Shown: positions 16,524 to 24,862 of the stretch, one piece after another | Layout: every line of letters begins with the position of its first letter | How positions within the stretch are numbered: position 1 is the stretch's first letter | Assembly (NCBI GenBank): GCA_965246905.1 | Contig: CBDFFZ010000003.1 | Span: 1 to 64,000, forward strand | Source of the DNA: UBA1952 sp965246905 | GTDB taxonomy: Bacteria > Bacteroidota > Bacteroidia > Chitinophagales > Chitinophagaceae | Reading direction: 5' to 3' | Length of the DNA stretch: 64,000 bases | Position numbers and translations under genes: made by a program | Notes under the pieces: generated by a model | What the model saw: the letters and a program-made list of their open reading frames with translations, nothing else | What the model was told of the DNA's origin: nothing | The model's database searches: none

Positions 16524-16738
16524 ATGGGGTTGAGAAAGTTGCTGCGTGGAAGGCTGTTGAGAATGTTGAGGGCTACGCTGTTGAGTTTGCTTCGCAAGTT
16601 GAGAAAAAGGGATGATGGCATTGGAATACCAAAAGAGCGGGTTAAGAGTGTTCTCAACAGCGAAGCGTCTCAACAATTTTTCTCAACGGCGAAGACGCCT
16701 CCACCTTTTTTCTCAACCCCTCAACCATCTCCACCTCC
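16524..16738. repeat. Long imperfect inverted repeat built of GTTGAGAA words
   Basis: The left arm contains repeated GTTGAG words (GGGGTTGAGAAAG, CTGTTGAGAATGTTGAGGG, AAGTTGAGAAAAAGGG). The right arm contains the complement (GTTCTCAACAGCG, GTCTCAACAATTTTTCTCAAC, TTTTCTCAACCCC). Together the two arms can fold into a hairpin of about 200 bases ending just before the amidohydrolase ATG. The same word occurs in the gap at 9560-9600. It therefore lies between the small RNA candidate and the next gene and forms most of that gene's upstream region. Confidence 0.65.
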
Positions 16739-16741
16739 TCC

Positions 16742-17735
16742 ATGCAAAAAATAGATATGCACACCCACCTGCTGCCCGAACGGCTACCCCGTTTCGCGGA
16801 GAAGTTTGGCTATGGGGATTTCATTCATTTGGAACATAACCGCCCCGGCGTGGCCAGCATGATGAAAGGCGGGGTGTTTTTTCGGGAAATAGAGCAAAAC
16901 TGCTGGGATCCCGCGCTTGCGCATCAACGAATACGCCCGCTACCGTACACCGGTGCAAGTGGTGTGTACGGTGCCGGTGATGTTTTCCTACTGGGCCAAA
17001 CCTGCCGACGGACTGGAATTGTCGCGTTTTCTAAATGATCATTTAGCGGGTGTGGTGGATGATTTTGCTGAAAATTATCTGGCACTGGGCACGATTCCCA
17101 TGCAGGATACCGATCTGGCAATCAAAGAATTAGAACGACTAAAAGAACTGGGTTTTCGCGGCATTCAGATTGGCTCGAACGTGAATCAATTGAATCTGAG
17201 TGAGCCACAGTTTTTCCCGATTTTTGAAGCCTGTGCCGCGCTTGACATGGCCATTCTAATACATCCCTGGGAAATGATGGGCGAGGCCGAAATAAAAAAA
17301 TACTGGCTGCCCTGGCTGGTCGGGATGCCTGCCGAAACGAGTCGTGCGGTTTGTTCGCTGATTTTCGGTGGCGTGATGGAGCGACTGCCCAATCTGCGGT
17401 TTTGCTTTGCCCATGCGGGCGGTTCATTTATTCCAACTATTGGCCGCATTCAACATGGTTTCGATTGTCGGCCTGATTTGGTGGCGGTGGATAATCCAGT
17501 GCCGCCGCGCGACTATTTGGGTCGCTTTTGGGTGGATTCGGCGACGCACGATCCGGCGTTGCTGCGCTATATTTTGGAAGTAATTGGGGAAGACAAGGTT
17601 TGTTTGGGTACCGATTACCCGTTTCCGCTGGGCGATTTGGAAATTGGGCGTTTTATCGAAAAAATGCAATTGCCAGAACCGACGCTGGCGAAGATATTTT
17701 ATAAGAATACGTTGACCTGGTTGTATGGAAAATGA
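16742..17735 (+). CDS. ACMSD-type amidohydrolase with internal frameshift
   Basis: Metal-dependent amidohydrolase of the aminocarboxymuconate-semialdehyde decarboxylase group (PF04909), acting on aromatic-ring cleavage products or similar substrates. The N-terminus MQKIDMHTHLLPERLPRF has the metal-binding HxH. The C-terminal part has LIHPWE, FAHAGGSF and LGTDYPFPLGD. The frame breaks at 16916-16919: frame 1 reads NCWDPAL and then leaves the family, while the +1 frame resumes at RINEYARYRTP. Removing one T from TT at 16917-16918 restores a 331-residue protein of normal length. It is either a sequencing error or a recent pseudogene. Confidence 0.85.
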
Positions 17736-17749
17736 AGTAAATAGGCAAA

Positions 17750-17785
17750 AACGCAAAGGGCAAATTTGCAATCGCCCTTTGCGTT
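17750..17785. terminator. 12-bp hairpin after the amidohydrolase gene
   Basis: Perfect arms AACGCAAAGGGC (17750-17761) and GCCCTTTGCGTT (17774-17785) with a 12-base loop, 15 bases after the amidohydrolase stop. It is immediately followed by the second C-rich repeat copy. Confidence 0.7.
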
Positions 17786-17824
17786 AGCCCCCTCCTACTC
17801 CCCCGTAAAAGGGGGAGAGTACAT
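17786..17824. repeat. C-rich/G-rich hairpin repeat, copy 2
   Basis: AGCCCCCTCCTACTCCCCC, loop GTAAAA region, then GGGGGAGAGTACAT. It differs from the copy at 14201-14240 by only a few bases. The two copies are 3.6 kb apart in the same orientation. Confidence 0.7.
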
Positions 17825-17868
17825 GGAAGAGGACTATTAATTGTGGTGTTTTTTAATACAATTGCTTT

Positions 17869-18432
17869 CTAAAATTTCCGCACTATACCCAGTGAAAAGG
17901 CACTGCTGACCCCCGCCCCGGCTATAACCGTTACATTATCTATGTTTCCCCCGGTAGCAAAACTAACCCCAATACTTGGAACGGCTTCCAAATGAACAGC
18001 CCATAACTCATTGAAACTGTGCTGCAAACCAAATATGTAGCCAAATCCTACATTGAAGGCTGCTATTCCATCTCCCTCAAGCGTAAGCAATGACACGCTG
18101 GCACTGAACTCTGGCCCACGATAGAACTCCAGCTGGCGATCCAGCATTTTGCGTTTTTCCCGCCCAATCGATATCCCGGCATTGAAAGTAATAAAGGCTT
18201 CGTCATCAATGCTCACGAAACTGATATTCCCAAAGGTGGCCCGAATGCGCCGATACACGTTTTCCCGTTTTTGCTTGCGGTACAGGCCATTGAAAGAAGT
18301 GGAACCATCGAAATTGAGGCCACCGAGTTGGATACCAACTTCCCGTTTTTTGCTCTCCGTTTGAGCATGAAGGTTGGAAAAAGAGGCCGCGAAGAGCACG
18401 ACGGTAATCGAAATTAGAATTTTGGTGCGCAT
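17869..18432 (-). CDS. Putative outer-membrane beta-barrel protein
   Basis: A 187-residue exported protein. Residues 1-23 (MRTKILISITVVLFAASFSN...) form a signal peptide ending near HAQ. The mature part has alternating hydrophobic/polar strands and many glycines, and ends in the aromatic FSLGIVRKF, the usual signature of outer-membrane barrels. It has the size of the small eight-stranded type. No specific family is recognised; the substrate or role cannot be inferred. It stands alone between a convergent amidohydrolase gene and the divergent DoxX gene. Confidence 0.6.
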   Translation of the reverse strand: MRTKILISITVVLFAASFSNLHAQTESKKREVGIQLGGLNFDGSTSFNGLYRKQKRENVYRRIRATFGNISFVSIDDEAFITFNAGISIGREKRKMLDRQLEFYRGPEFSASVSLLTLEGDGIAAFNVGFGYIFGLQHSFNELWAVHLEAVPSIGVSFATGGNIDNVTVIAGAGVSSAFSLGIVRKF

Positions 18433-18535
18433 GGTAAGAAGAGTTTAAGTTCGCCGAAAGAACGGGATAACTATCTACTTACGCCAGCATTTTCCCGTGG
18501 TGGAATAGTGTTTCTAAAAACTAAATACGTTGATG

Positions 18536-18543
18536 TACTTTTG
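18536..18543 (+). promoter_or_regulatory. -7 promoter element TACTTTTG of the DoxX gene
   Basis: Perfect TAnnTTTG, 26 bases before the ATG at 18569. Transcription from about 18550 supports that ATG rather than the earlier in-frame ATG at 18530, which would lie upstream of the start point. Confidence 0.45.
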
Positions 18544-18568
18544 GCCAATACAAAAAACATCTTCCGCT

Positions 18569-18985
18569 ATGTTCTCTAATGTTCGTTCTTCTTTGCCGCT
18601 CTCTCTGGATTGGGCTTCCTTATTGTTACGTTTAGCCTTCGGCGGTCTGTTGGCCATGAATCACGGTTGGAGCAAATTTGCATCGTACAGCGAAAAAGCC
18701 GCTGACTGGGCCGACCCCATCGGAGTGGGCGGTCCAACTTCATTGACGTTGGCTATTTTTGGTGAATTGGTGTGCGGATTGTTGGTTGCCGTTGGGTTGT
18801 TTACGCGGCTGGCGACCATTCCGACGATTATTACGATGTTAGTGATCGTTTTTATCGTGCATTGGAACGACCCGTTTGCCGATAAGGAACATGGGCTGTT
18901 GTATCTATTCGCCTATGCGACTATTTTCTTCTTGGGTGCTGGCCGCTATTCGCTGGATGCGGTGATTGCCAAGCGGAAGGATTAA
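18569..18985 (+). CDS. DoxX family membrane protein
   Basis: A 138-residue inner-membrane protein with four hydrophobic segments. The motif LLLRLAFGGLLAMNHGWSK (about residues 18-36) is the DoxX pattern (R-x-x-x-G-x-x-x-x-x-H-G-x-x-K). FGELVCGLLVAVGLFTRLA (about 65) is the second conserved part. DoxX proteins are small quinone- or redox-associated membrane proteins of uncertain biochemical role. The ATG at 18569 is preferred to an in-frame ATG 13 codons earlier because of promoter position and because the family begins near here. Confidence 0.88.
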   Translation: MFSNVRSSLPLSLDWASLLLRLAFGGLLAMNHGWSKFASYSEKAADWADPIGVGGPTSLTLAIFGELVCGLLVAVGLFTRLATIPTIITMLVIVFIVHWNDPFADKEHGLLYLFAYATIFFLGAGRYSLDAVIAKRKD

Positions 18986-18988
18986 GGA

Positions 18989-19112
18989 AATTTGTCATGT
19001 CGCAGTGAAACGGAGAAATCTACACAAGCCAAGTCATTCGGAAACATTGGTAAAGACTCCGGGTTTGCCCGGCTTGTGTAGATGTCTTCACCGCGTTGCG
19101 ACATGACAAATT
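18989..19112. repeat. 124-bp inverted-repeat element with 42-base arms
   Basis: The left arm (18989-19030) begins AATTTGTCATGTCGCAGTGA and ends AAATCTACACAAGCC. The right arm (19071-19112) is its complement with a few mismatches (GGCTTGTGTAGATGTC... GACATGACAAATT). The centre is 40 bases. Hairpins beginning GTCATxTCG and containing GAGAAATCTACACAAGC recur in Bacteroidota intergenic DNA as far as I recall, so this is probably a non-autonomous dispersed repeat. It starts 4 bases after the DoxX stop and may also end that transcript. Confidence 0.75.
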
Positions 19113-19140
19113 ATACTACAAAACATTTATTATCAATATA

Positions 19141-19791
19141 CTACGGATAAATATTTTCTGCAAATATATCGCCTTCCTCATTTTCAAAGCGTACGAAAAG
19201 CGGATTTTGCGTAGCCGGTATTTCGGTCATCAGCCAATGCCGACTAATCGGAACGACGATGAAAAGTCCCTGATCGGAACCTAAGGCCGTAAAACCGGGG
19301 TCAGCAGGCTGTTTATCAAAATCACCGACACCATATTGTTGTAGTGTTTTGGCGCGCCATTGCAGTACGTCGGGCGTGACAATACCAATTTCACTGATGG
19401 CTAATAAGGAATCGGGGCCAAAAGGTCGGTTGCTTTCATTTTTCAAATCCCGTCGGGCGATGAATTCTACCACATTGCCTGCCGGATCGAAAAAATACAT
19501 GGACTGCGCGTGCCAATCGGGGAATTGCACGATTTCCTCCCCGTCCGGGGTGCGCAGGATAGAAATAGAACGTTGATGCAGAAATTGTTGCGCCGCCGCT
19601 ACTTGATTAGCGGGAATATTAAAGGCAAAATGATAAATGCCTTTGGCGGTCGGGTTTTCGGAAAAACGTAGGGACGAAAGCCCGGTTTTAAACCCCAAAT
19701 CGGCCTGAAAATCAAGGCCTAATAAACCGTGATAAAAATCCTGGACGCTCGCCAGGGAAGGTGTTTGCAGATGAATTTCGTGAATTTTCAT
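19141..19791 (-). CDS. VOC superfamily (glyoxalase/dioxygenase-like) protein
   Basis: A 216-residue protein made of two vicinal-oxygen-chelate modules. The first has LGLDFQADLGFKTG, GIYHFAFNIP, and MYFFDPAGNVVEFIARRDL (ending about residue 114). The second begins ISEIGIVTPDV (about 131) and is shorter. The His and Glu of HFAFN and NVVEF are the usual metal ligands. The substrate cannot be told; ring-cleaving dioxygenases, glyoxalases and resistance proteins share this fold. A perfect hairpin precedes the gene. Confidence 0.85.
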   Translation of the reverse strand: MKIHEIHLQTPSLASVQDFYHGLLGLDFQADLGFKTGLSSLRFSENPTAKGIYHFAFNIPANQVAAAQQFLHQRSISILRTPDGEEIVQFPDWHAQSMYFFDPAGNVVEFIARRDLKNESNRPFGPDSLLAISEIGIVTPDVLQWRAKTLQQYGVGDFDKQPADPGFTALGSDQGLFIVVPISRHWLMTEIPATQNPLFVRFENEEGDIFAENIYP

Positions 19792-19801
19792 GCTATATAC
19801 T

Positions 19802-19834
19802 AAACCTTACAGGTTTTTGAAACCTGTAAGGTTT
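19802..19834. terminator. Perfect 15-bp hairpin (AAACCTTACAGGTTT type)
   Basis: AAACCTTACAGGTTT and AAACCTGTAAGGTTT separated by 3 bases. It lies in the 51-base gap between two minus-strand genes and would end the transcript from 20151. The same word is, from memory, frequent in Bacteroidota intergenic regions. Confidence 0.75.
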
Positions 19835-19842
19835 CGAAAACA

Positions 19843-20151
19843 CTACTTGCGGAAACGGATCGGCTCCTGCGCACCAGCCACGACCGAATAACGACCGGCG
19901 GGCAAAGTTTGCAAATCCAGCGACCAATCGGCGGTTTTGGAAGAAAATTTTTGTTCCATCACTACTTTTCCCGCTGTATCCAGGACTTGAACGGTCAGGC
20001 TTTTCACCGGCATTTCGTCGGTGACGATCCAGATGCGGCGGGGACTAACGATCACCTTTACTTCGGGATCATTTTGAGCAGGCGCTGCGGTAGCGGTGGT
20101 CATTTGCAAAAACAAGGCGCAAAACAGGGTAATAAAAAAGGACTTTTTCAT
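19843..20151 (-). CDS. Small exported protein resembling a lone T9SS sorting domain
   Basis: A 102-residue protein starting MKKSFFITLFCALFLQMTTA, a clear signal peptide. The mature part of about 75 residues is a single beta-sandwich-like sequence: LTVQVLDTAGKVVMEQKF, then DLQTLPAGRYSVV and a basic end RFRK. This resembles the C-terminal sorting domain that T9SS cargo carries, here without any cargo domain. The open frame extends 41 codons upstream, but the signal peptide fixes the start at 20151. Function is unknown. Confidence 0.65.
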   Translation of the reverse strand: MKKSFFITLFCALFLQMTTATAAPAQNDPEVKVIVSPRRIWIVTDEMPVKSLTVQVLDTAGKVVMEQKFSSKTADWSLDLQTLPAGRYSVVAGAQEPIRFRK

Positions 20152-20374
20152 ATATTGGAAAAATATAATGGTCAAATGAATGAGAGTTGGTGGATAGACG
20201 GGGGAGATAGACAAGAGGTTGCAGATTTTTTCAGACTTTTGAGAAAAAAATCTGAGTACTAAATTTTTCGACATTTGACTTATAGACGTAACTACTTGAC
20301 ATGCAGTATGTTGCCTTTAAAATCCAATGACTCAAATCAAAAACTTTTAGTAGTCAAAAAACTTACCTCCGATT

Positions 20375-22315
20375 ATGAGATCAATCTTTTTACTGTTGTT
20401 GCTGGCCTTTTGTGCCCGCGCTTTTGCCCAGACTCCCGCTGCCGATTCTGCCTATCTCCGCGATAATTATACCAAACGCGAAGTAATGATCCCGATGCGC
20501 GACGGGGTTCGGCTGTTCACCAGCATTTATACGCCCAAGGTGGCAGGCACAAATGCCTATCCGATACTAATAAAACGAACGCCCTATTCCTGTGCGCCTT
20601 ACGGCGAAAACGCTTACCCGACGGCCTTCCAAAACCGCTACCTGGCCCAGTCAGGCTACATTTGGGTGTTTCAGGATGTGCGCGGCAAGTACATGAGTGA
20701 GGGTGATTTTGTGGATGTCCGGCCTTTCCAAACCGACAAAAAATTGCCGACACCCGTTGCGGTGAAAAAAGGTAAAAAAAATGTGGCAGCCGTGCCGGCA
20801 AAAACGGACCTCGCCATTGATGAAGCCAGCGATACCTATGATACAGTGGACTGGTTGCTGAAAAATGCGGCCAATAATAATGGGCGTGTTGGTGTGTACG
20901 GCATTTCATATCCCGGTTTTTATGCTACGATGGCGGCATTGGCTGGTCATCCGGCCATCAAAGCGGTATCGCCGCAGGCTCCGGTGACGGATTGGTTTAT
21001 CGGCGACGACTTTCACCATAATGGCGCACTCATGCTGATGGACGCTTTTTCCTTTTACTCCGGCTTTGGAAAGCCCCGCCCTCAACCGACCACCGAAAAT
21101 GCCAAGGGTTTTTCGGATTGGCAAACGCCAGACAACTACCAGTTTTACCTGCAAGCCGGAGCGGTGAGCAATTTCACCAGCCACTACAAGATGGCCGATA
21201 TTCCCTTTTGGAACGATTTGATGGCCCACCCCGACTATGATGCCTGGTGGCAGGCGCGCAATCCGCGTCCACATTTGAAAAATTTACAACCCGCCATCCT
21301 GACGGTGGGCGGGCTGTTCGATGCCGAGGATTGCTTTGGGACGTGGCATACCTATGAAGCCATTGAGCAACAAAACCCGGCCAGTTATTCCAATCGCATC
21401 GTGATGGGGCCGTGGATCCACGGCGGTTGGGTACGGACCAAGGGCGACCGATTGGGTAATGTCGTCTTTGGCCAGCCGACCAGCGAATATTACCAGAAAG
21501 AGGTGGAAATGCGGTTTTTTGAGCATTATTTGAAAGACAATGGCCCACTGGATTTGCCGGAGGCCCTGATCTTTGAAACGGGCAGCAACCACTGGACGCG
21601 CTATGATAGCTGGCCACCCAAGAATGTAAAACTAACCCCATTTTACCTGCAGGCCAAAGGCGGGTTGAACACTACTCCACCGCCCGCTCCGAATAAAGAT
21701 GCCAATAGCGATCAAACCTTCGATCAGTACATCAGTGATCCAGGCAAACCGGTGCCTTATACCGAGAACGTCCACCTGCATCGTACCCGCGAGTACATGA
21801 CCGACGATCAACGTTTTGCCGCCCGGCGACCCGATGTGCTGGTGTACCAAACGCCAACTTTGACTGCTCCGCTCACGGTGACGGGGCCAGTGGTGGCCGA
21901 TCTTTGGGTGAGCCTCAGCACGACTGATGCCGATTTTGTGGTGAAATTGATTGACGTTTTTCCCGATACGCTGTCGGGGCAAGAGAATGGCGTGCCGCTC
22001 GGTGGCTACCAGATGCTGGTGCGCGGAGAAATTATGCGTGGTCGGTATCGCAACAGTTTTGAGAAACCGGAAGCCTTTATACCAAATGAGGTAGACAATG
22101 TGCGTTTCAATCTCCCGGACGTGGCTCATACTTTTTTACCGGGTCATAAACTGATGGTGCAGGTACAGAGCAGCTGGTTTCCACTGGCCGACCGTAATCC
22201 GCAGCAATTCATCAATATTTACACCGCCAAAGACAGCGATTTTGTCAAATCCACTATTAGCGTGGAGCATCTAAATACCTTTCCTTCCAGCATTATTTTG
22301 CCGGTGCAGAATTAA
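20375..22315 (+). CDS. Exported CocE/NonD-family alpha/beta hydrolase
   Basis: A 646-residue secreted hydrolase. The signal peptide is MRSIFLLLLLAFCARAFAQ. An X-Pro dipeptidyl-peptidase-like catalytic domain follows: VMIPMRDGVRLFTSIYTPK, WVFQDVRGKYMSEGDF, and the nucleophile motif GISYPG with Ser178. An Asp in FDAEDCFGTW and a His in MGPWIHGGW complete a plausible triad. The C-terminal third (about 470-640; LTVTGPVVADLWVSLSTTD) is the jelly-roll domain usual in CocE and glutaryl-7-ACA acylases. Substrates of this family are esters, amides or X-Pro peptides; which one is not apparent. It is monocistronic. Confidence 0.92.
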   Translation: MRSIFLLLLLAFCARAFAQTPAADSAYLRDNYTKREVMIPMRDGVRLFTSIYTPKVAGTNAYPILIKRTPYSCAPYGENAYPTAFQNRYLAQSGYIWVFQDVRGKYMSEGDFVDVRPFQTDKKLPTPVAVKKGKKNVAAVPAKTDLAIDEASDTYDTVDWLLKNAANNNGRVGVYGISYPGFYATMAALAGHPAIKAVSPQAPVTDWFIGDDFHHNGALMLMDAFSFYSGFGKPRPQPTTENAKGFSDWQTPDNYQFYLQAGAVSNFTSHYKMADIPFWNDLMAHPDYDAWWQARNPRPHLKNLQPAILTVGGLFDAEDCFGTWHTYEAIEQQNPASYSNRIVMGPWIHGGWVRTKGDRLGNVVFGQPTSEYYQKEVEMRFFEHYLKDNGPLDLPEALIFETGSNHWTRYDSWPPKNVKLTPFYLQAKGGLNTTPPPAPNKDANSDQTFDQYISDPGKPVPYTENVHLHRTREYMTDDQRFAARRPDVLVYQTPTLTAPLTVTGPVVADLWVSLSTTDADFVVKLIDVFPDTLSGQENGVPLGGYQMLVRGEIMRGRYRNSFEKPEAFIPNEVDNVRFNLPDVAHTFLPGHKLMVQVQSSWFPLADRNPQQFINIYTAKDSDFVKSTISVEHLNTFPSSIILPVQN

Positions 22316-22467
22316 TAATAAGCAGGGAGGTTGCGTTGGAGAGCCACAATAGGGAGCCTTCGTTGCTGCTCACCCTGTTATAGAGGTTGTTCTATCTAAA
22401 TTTCAGGCGATAAGAGCAGAAAATGTCGTACTTTTATCTAAAATCAGTGTTTTAGGTTGTTATATCA

Positions 22468-22524
22468 GAAACCTGACTTTTACTAAAAACTGTTCAAACG
22501 GCAGGCATTGGAAACCTGACTTTT
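22468..22524. promoter_or_regulatory. 14-base direct repeat upstream of the GWxTD gene
   Basis: GAAACCTGACTTTT occurs at 22468-22481 and again at 22511-22524, 43 bases apart (four helix turns), just before the GWxTD protein ATG at 22553. It could be an operator pair or a short duplication. No other promoter motif was recognised here. Confidence 0.35.
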
Positions 22525-22552
22525 GACCATCATTTATCCAAACTCAACTGCT

Positions 22553-24019
22553 ATGAAAAATACGCTCCGTTCCTGCTTTGGCGCATTGTTGCTGTTGGCC
22601 CTGCCGGGGCTGGCCCACGCGCTCGATACTGGCGTTTCCTACGCCGTGTATGCCACCCCTGATAAGCCCTATGTAGAGATCAACCTGGAAGTGGTCGCCA
22701 GCACGATCAATTTCATCACGGTGGATAGCAACCACCTCAAAGGAGGCGTGGAAGTGATGATGCTCATCAAAAAGGGAGAAGTGGTGGCGGCCTATGAAAA
22801 ATACATCCTGAATAGCCCACTGGTCAAATTCCCGCAATCGCTGCTGGATGTAAGGCGGATGCAGGTACCTGCGGGGGAATACACGCTGGAAGTGCACGTG
22901 CAAGACCTGAATGACCCCAACAACAACAAGATTGTCAGCCAACCATTGTCGGTCGCTATTCCCACGGCGGCTATTCACCTGTCGGAAGTACAGTTTTTGC
23001 GGAGTTTCAAGGCCGACGAATCGAGCAATCCATTTACCAAAAACGGTTACTTCCTGGAGCCGCTGCCTTTCGCTTTTTACAGCAGTGCTGCCAAGAAACT
23101 GGCCTTTTATGCCGAAGTGTATCATGCCGACAAGTCTATCCACGACGGGGAATACCTGGTGCGCTACTTCATTGAACAGGATAAGGGAAATGGCAATAAA
23201 GCATTGATTTCCAGCGGTAGTCAGCAAAAAAAGGCTGGCGCAATCGATGCATTGCTGGTTCAGATGGACATTAGTAAACTGGAAAGCGGCAACTATTCGC
23301 TCACCGTGGAACTACGCGATAAAGCCAATCAACTCCTGGCCACGCGCAGCCTGTCTTTTCAACGCAGCAATCCGCTCTTTCAGCTAGAAGAAAGCAAAAT
23401 GACCGAGGACATGGTGGCGCAGCAATTTGTGCAAAATCTGGATGAAAAAGCCCTGCGCTATGCCCTGCGTGCGGTAGGTGTGCTGGCGACTGGCTCTGAA
23501 TCAGAGACTTTGAAAGATATTCTGGCGGGTAGCGATCTGAAGCAAATGCGCTTCTATTTGTTCCGCTATTTTGCCGAGCAGGATGTCAATAAACCGGAGG
23601 AAGCCTACAACAGTTTTATGCAGGTGGCCGCCGCTGCTGATAAAAAATTCAAGAGCGGCTTCCGCTATGGCTTTGAGACCGATCGTGGGCGTACGTATAT
23701 GCGCTTTGGCCTCGCGAATGATGTGATCCACGTGGAGGATGACCCAGCTGCCCCACCCTACGAAATATGGGTATATGAAAATTTCCCAAAAACCAATCAG
23801 AGCAACGTGAAATTCCTGTTCTACAACCCGTCTTTGGCTGGCGAAGATTTTATCCTTTTGCACTCCACCGCGCGCGGCGAAATCAATAACCCCCGCTGGG
23901 AACGGGTGCTGTATGCCAAAAATGCCGGAGAAGAATACGAAGGCGATAACGTGCAGGATGCCACCACCATGAAGCGCAATGTGAACCGCAACGCGCGGGT
24001 GTATTTCGAGAGCTACTAA
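22553..24019 (+). CDS. Exported GWxTD domain-containing protein
   Basis: A 488-residue exported protein. The start is the ATG at 22553, ten codons into the open frame, because it gives a signal peptide (MKNTLRSCFGALLLLALPGL...). The first two thirds are beta-rich repeats with sequence features of bacterial surface domains (QQFVQNLDEKALRYALRAVG at about 285 is helical). The C-terminal part has YGFETDRGRTYMRFGLANDV (about 373), the hallmark of GWxTD proteins with Y-G-F in place of G-W. The family is widespread in Bacteroidota; its role is unknown. Confidence 0.82.
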   Translation: MKNTLRSCFGALLLLALPGLAHALDTGVSYAVYATPDKPYVEINLEVVASTINFITVDSNHLKGGVEVMMLIKKGEVVAAYEKYILNSPLVKFPQSLLDVRRMQVPAGEYTLEVHVQDLNDPNNNKIVSQPLSVAIPTAAIHLSEVQFLRSFKADESSNPFTKNGYFLEPLPFAFYSSAAKKLAFYAEVYHADKSIHDGEYLVRYFIEQDKGNGNKALISSGSQQKKAGAIDALLVQMDISKLESGNYSLTVELRDKANQLLATRSLSFQRSNPLFQLEESKMTEDMVAQQFVQNLDEKALRYALRAVGVLATGSESETLKDILAGSDLKQMRFYLFRYFAEQDVNKPEEAYNSFMQVAAAADKKFKSGFRYGFETDRGRTYMRFGLANDVIHVEDDPAAPPYEIWVYENFPKTNQSNVKFLFYNPSLAGEDFILLHSTARGEINNPRWERVLYAKNAGEEYEGDNVQDATTMKRNVNRNARVYFESY

Positions 24020-24021
24020 TG

Positions 24022-24092
24022 GAACGATGAACGATGATGTATGAACGATGAACACGAGATGTCAAATAGTTCATACATCATAGTTCATACTT
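24022..24092. repeat. Hairpin of GATGAACTATGA-type words
   Basis: Left arm words GAACGATGAACGATGATGTA and right arm AGTTCATACATCATAGTTCA pair over about 22 bases. It sits between convergent genes and could terminate both. It is of the same kind as 9141-9210 and 10590-10656. Confidence 0.6.
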
Positions 24093-24531
24093 ATTTATCC
24101 CGATCATCCTTGGCTTCCTGCCGACGCTGTACGTAGTCGTACCAGATCGGTTTATAATCGTAGGTCATATATATTTCTGTGTCGAATGCGCCCCAGGCAC
24201 CGTTTTCGAGGGCCAGATTGAGGCGGCGTACCACTGCGAGCGGCACCTGCAAAATAATAATGTGGCCCAGTCCCATCGCAATCGTCCAGGAGACGACACG
24301 CGCTTCGGCAGGCGGAAACATATCCCAGAAGCCCTGCGACTCCAGGATGCGGCGAATCTCCGGCAGGTTTTTGTTCTGTTGGTGTTTCAGGATGATTGTC
24401 ACCAGCACACTATCGGTGGATGCCGGTGCAGGCGGTACCATAGAGGGACCAGTGGGAGTCGGAGTCTGCGCAATGGCCAATTGGCTCCCTGCCAGGCAGA
24501 TAAAAATTAGAAAAAAAAGTCGTTGGAACAT
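24091..24531 (-). CDS. Hypothetical exported protein
   Basis: A 146-residue protein with a signal peptide (MFQRLFFLIFICLAGSQLAIAQ), a Pro/Thr-rich linker (PTPTGPSMVPPAPA), a predicted helical segment with LEIRR/ILESQG, a hydrophobic stretch (GLGHIIILQVPLAVV), and a charged tail (YDYVQRRQEAKDDRDK). No family is recognised. It ends within the word-repeat hairpin, convergent to the GWxTD gene. Confidence 0.55.
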   Translation of the reverse strand: MFQRLFFLIFICLAGSQLAIAQTPTPTGPSMVPPAPASTDSVLVTIILKHQQNKNLPEIRRILESQGFWDMFPPAEARVVSWTIAMGLGHIIILQVPLAVVRRLNLALENGAWGAFDTEIYMTYDYKPIWYDYVQRRQEAKDDRDK

Positions 24532-24862
24532 TTTTAATTAATGGGCTAATCCCGCTAAAACATACGGGACAGGTGGTACGAGTGTGCTAAGTTGCCAAAT
24601 TTTTATTTTTCGGGGCGACAAAGATAGCGGCTGTTCGATAGTTCTTTTTGATTTGGCTAAAAACTTGCAAACCGGGCGTTTGAAATTATTTTTGCCTGTT
24701 TTTCCGACTTAGTTTGGTAAGGTAGTTCCGGGGTGATCCGCCGCTAATATTTGGCAGACTGGGTGGTACATCATGGAAAATACTACATTTACTAAATTTT
24801 TCCAGTCAAACATTGCGCTTCACCCTTTCCACATTTCTCCACTTTTCAATTTTTTCGTCAAA
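24532..24862. other. Intergenic region without recognised gene
   Basis: About 330 bases between the exported protein (minus) and the small ORF at 24863 (plus). It includes CATTGCGCTTCACCCTTTCC-type low-complexity pyrimidine stretches. No promoter motif, RNA or hairpin stands out. Confidence 0.4.

Noticed and set aside
16905..16930. Programmed +1 frameshifting in the amidohydrolase
   Set aside because: No slippery codon, stop codon or downstream structure at the shift site; enzymes of this family are not known to use it.
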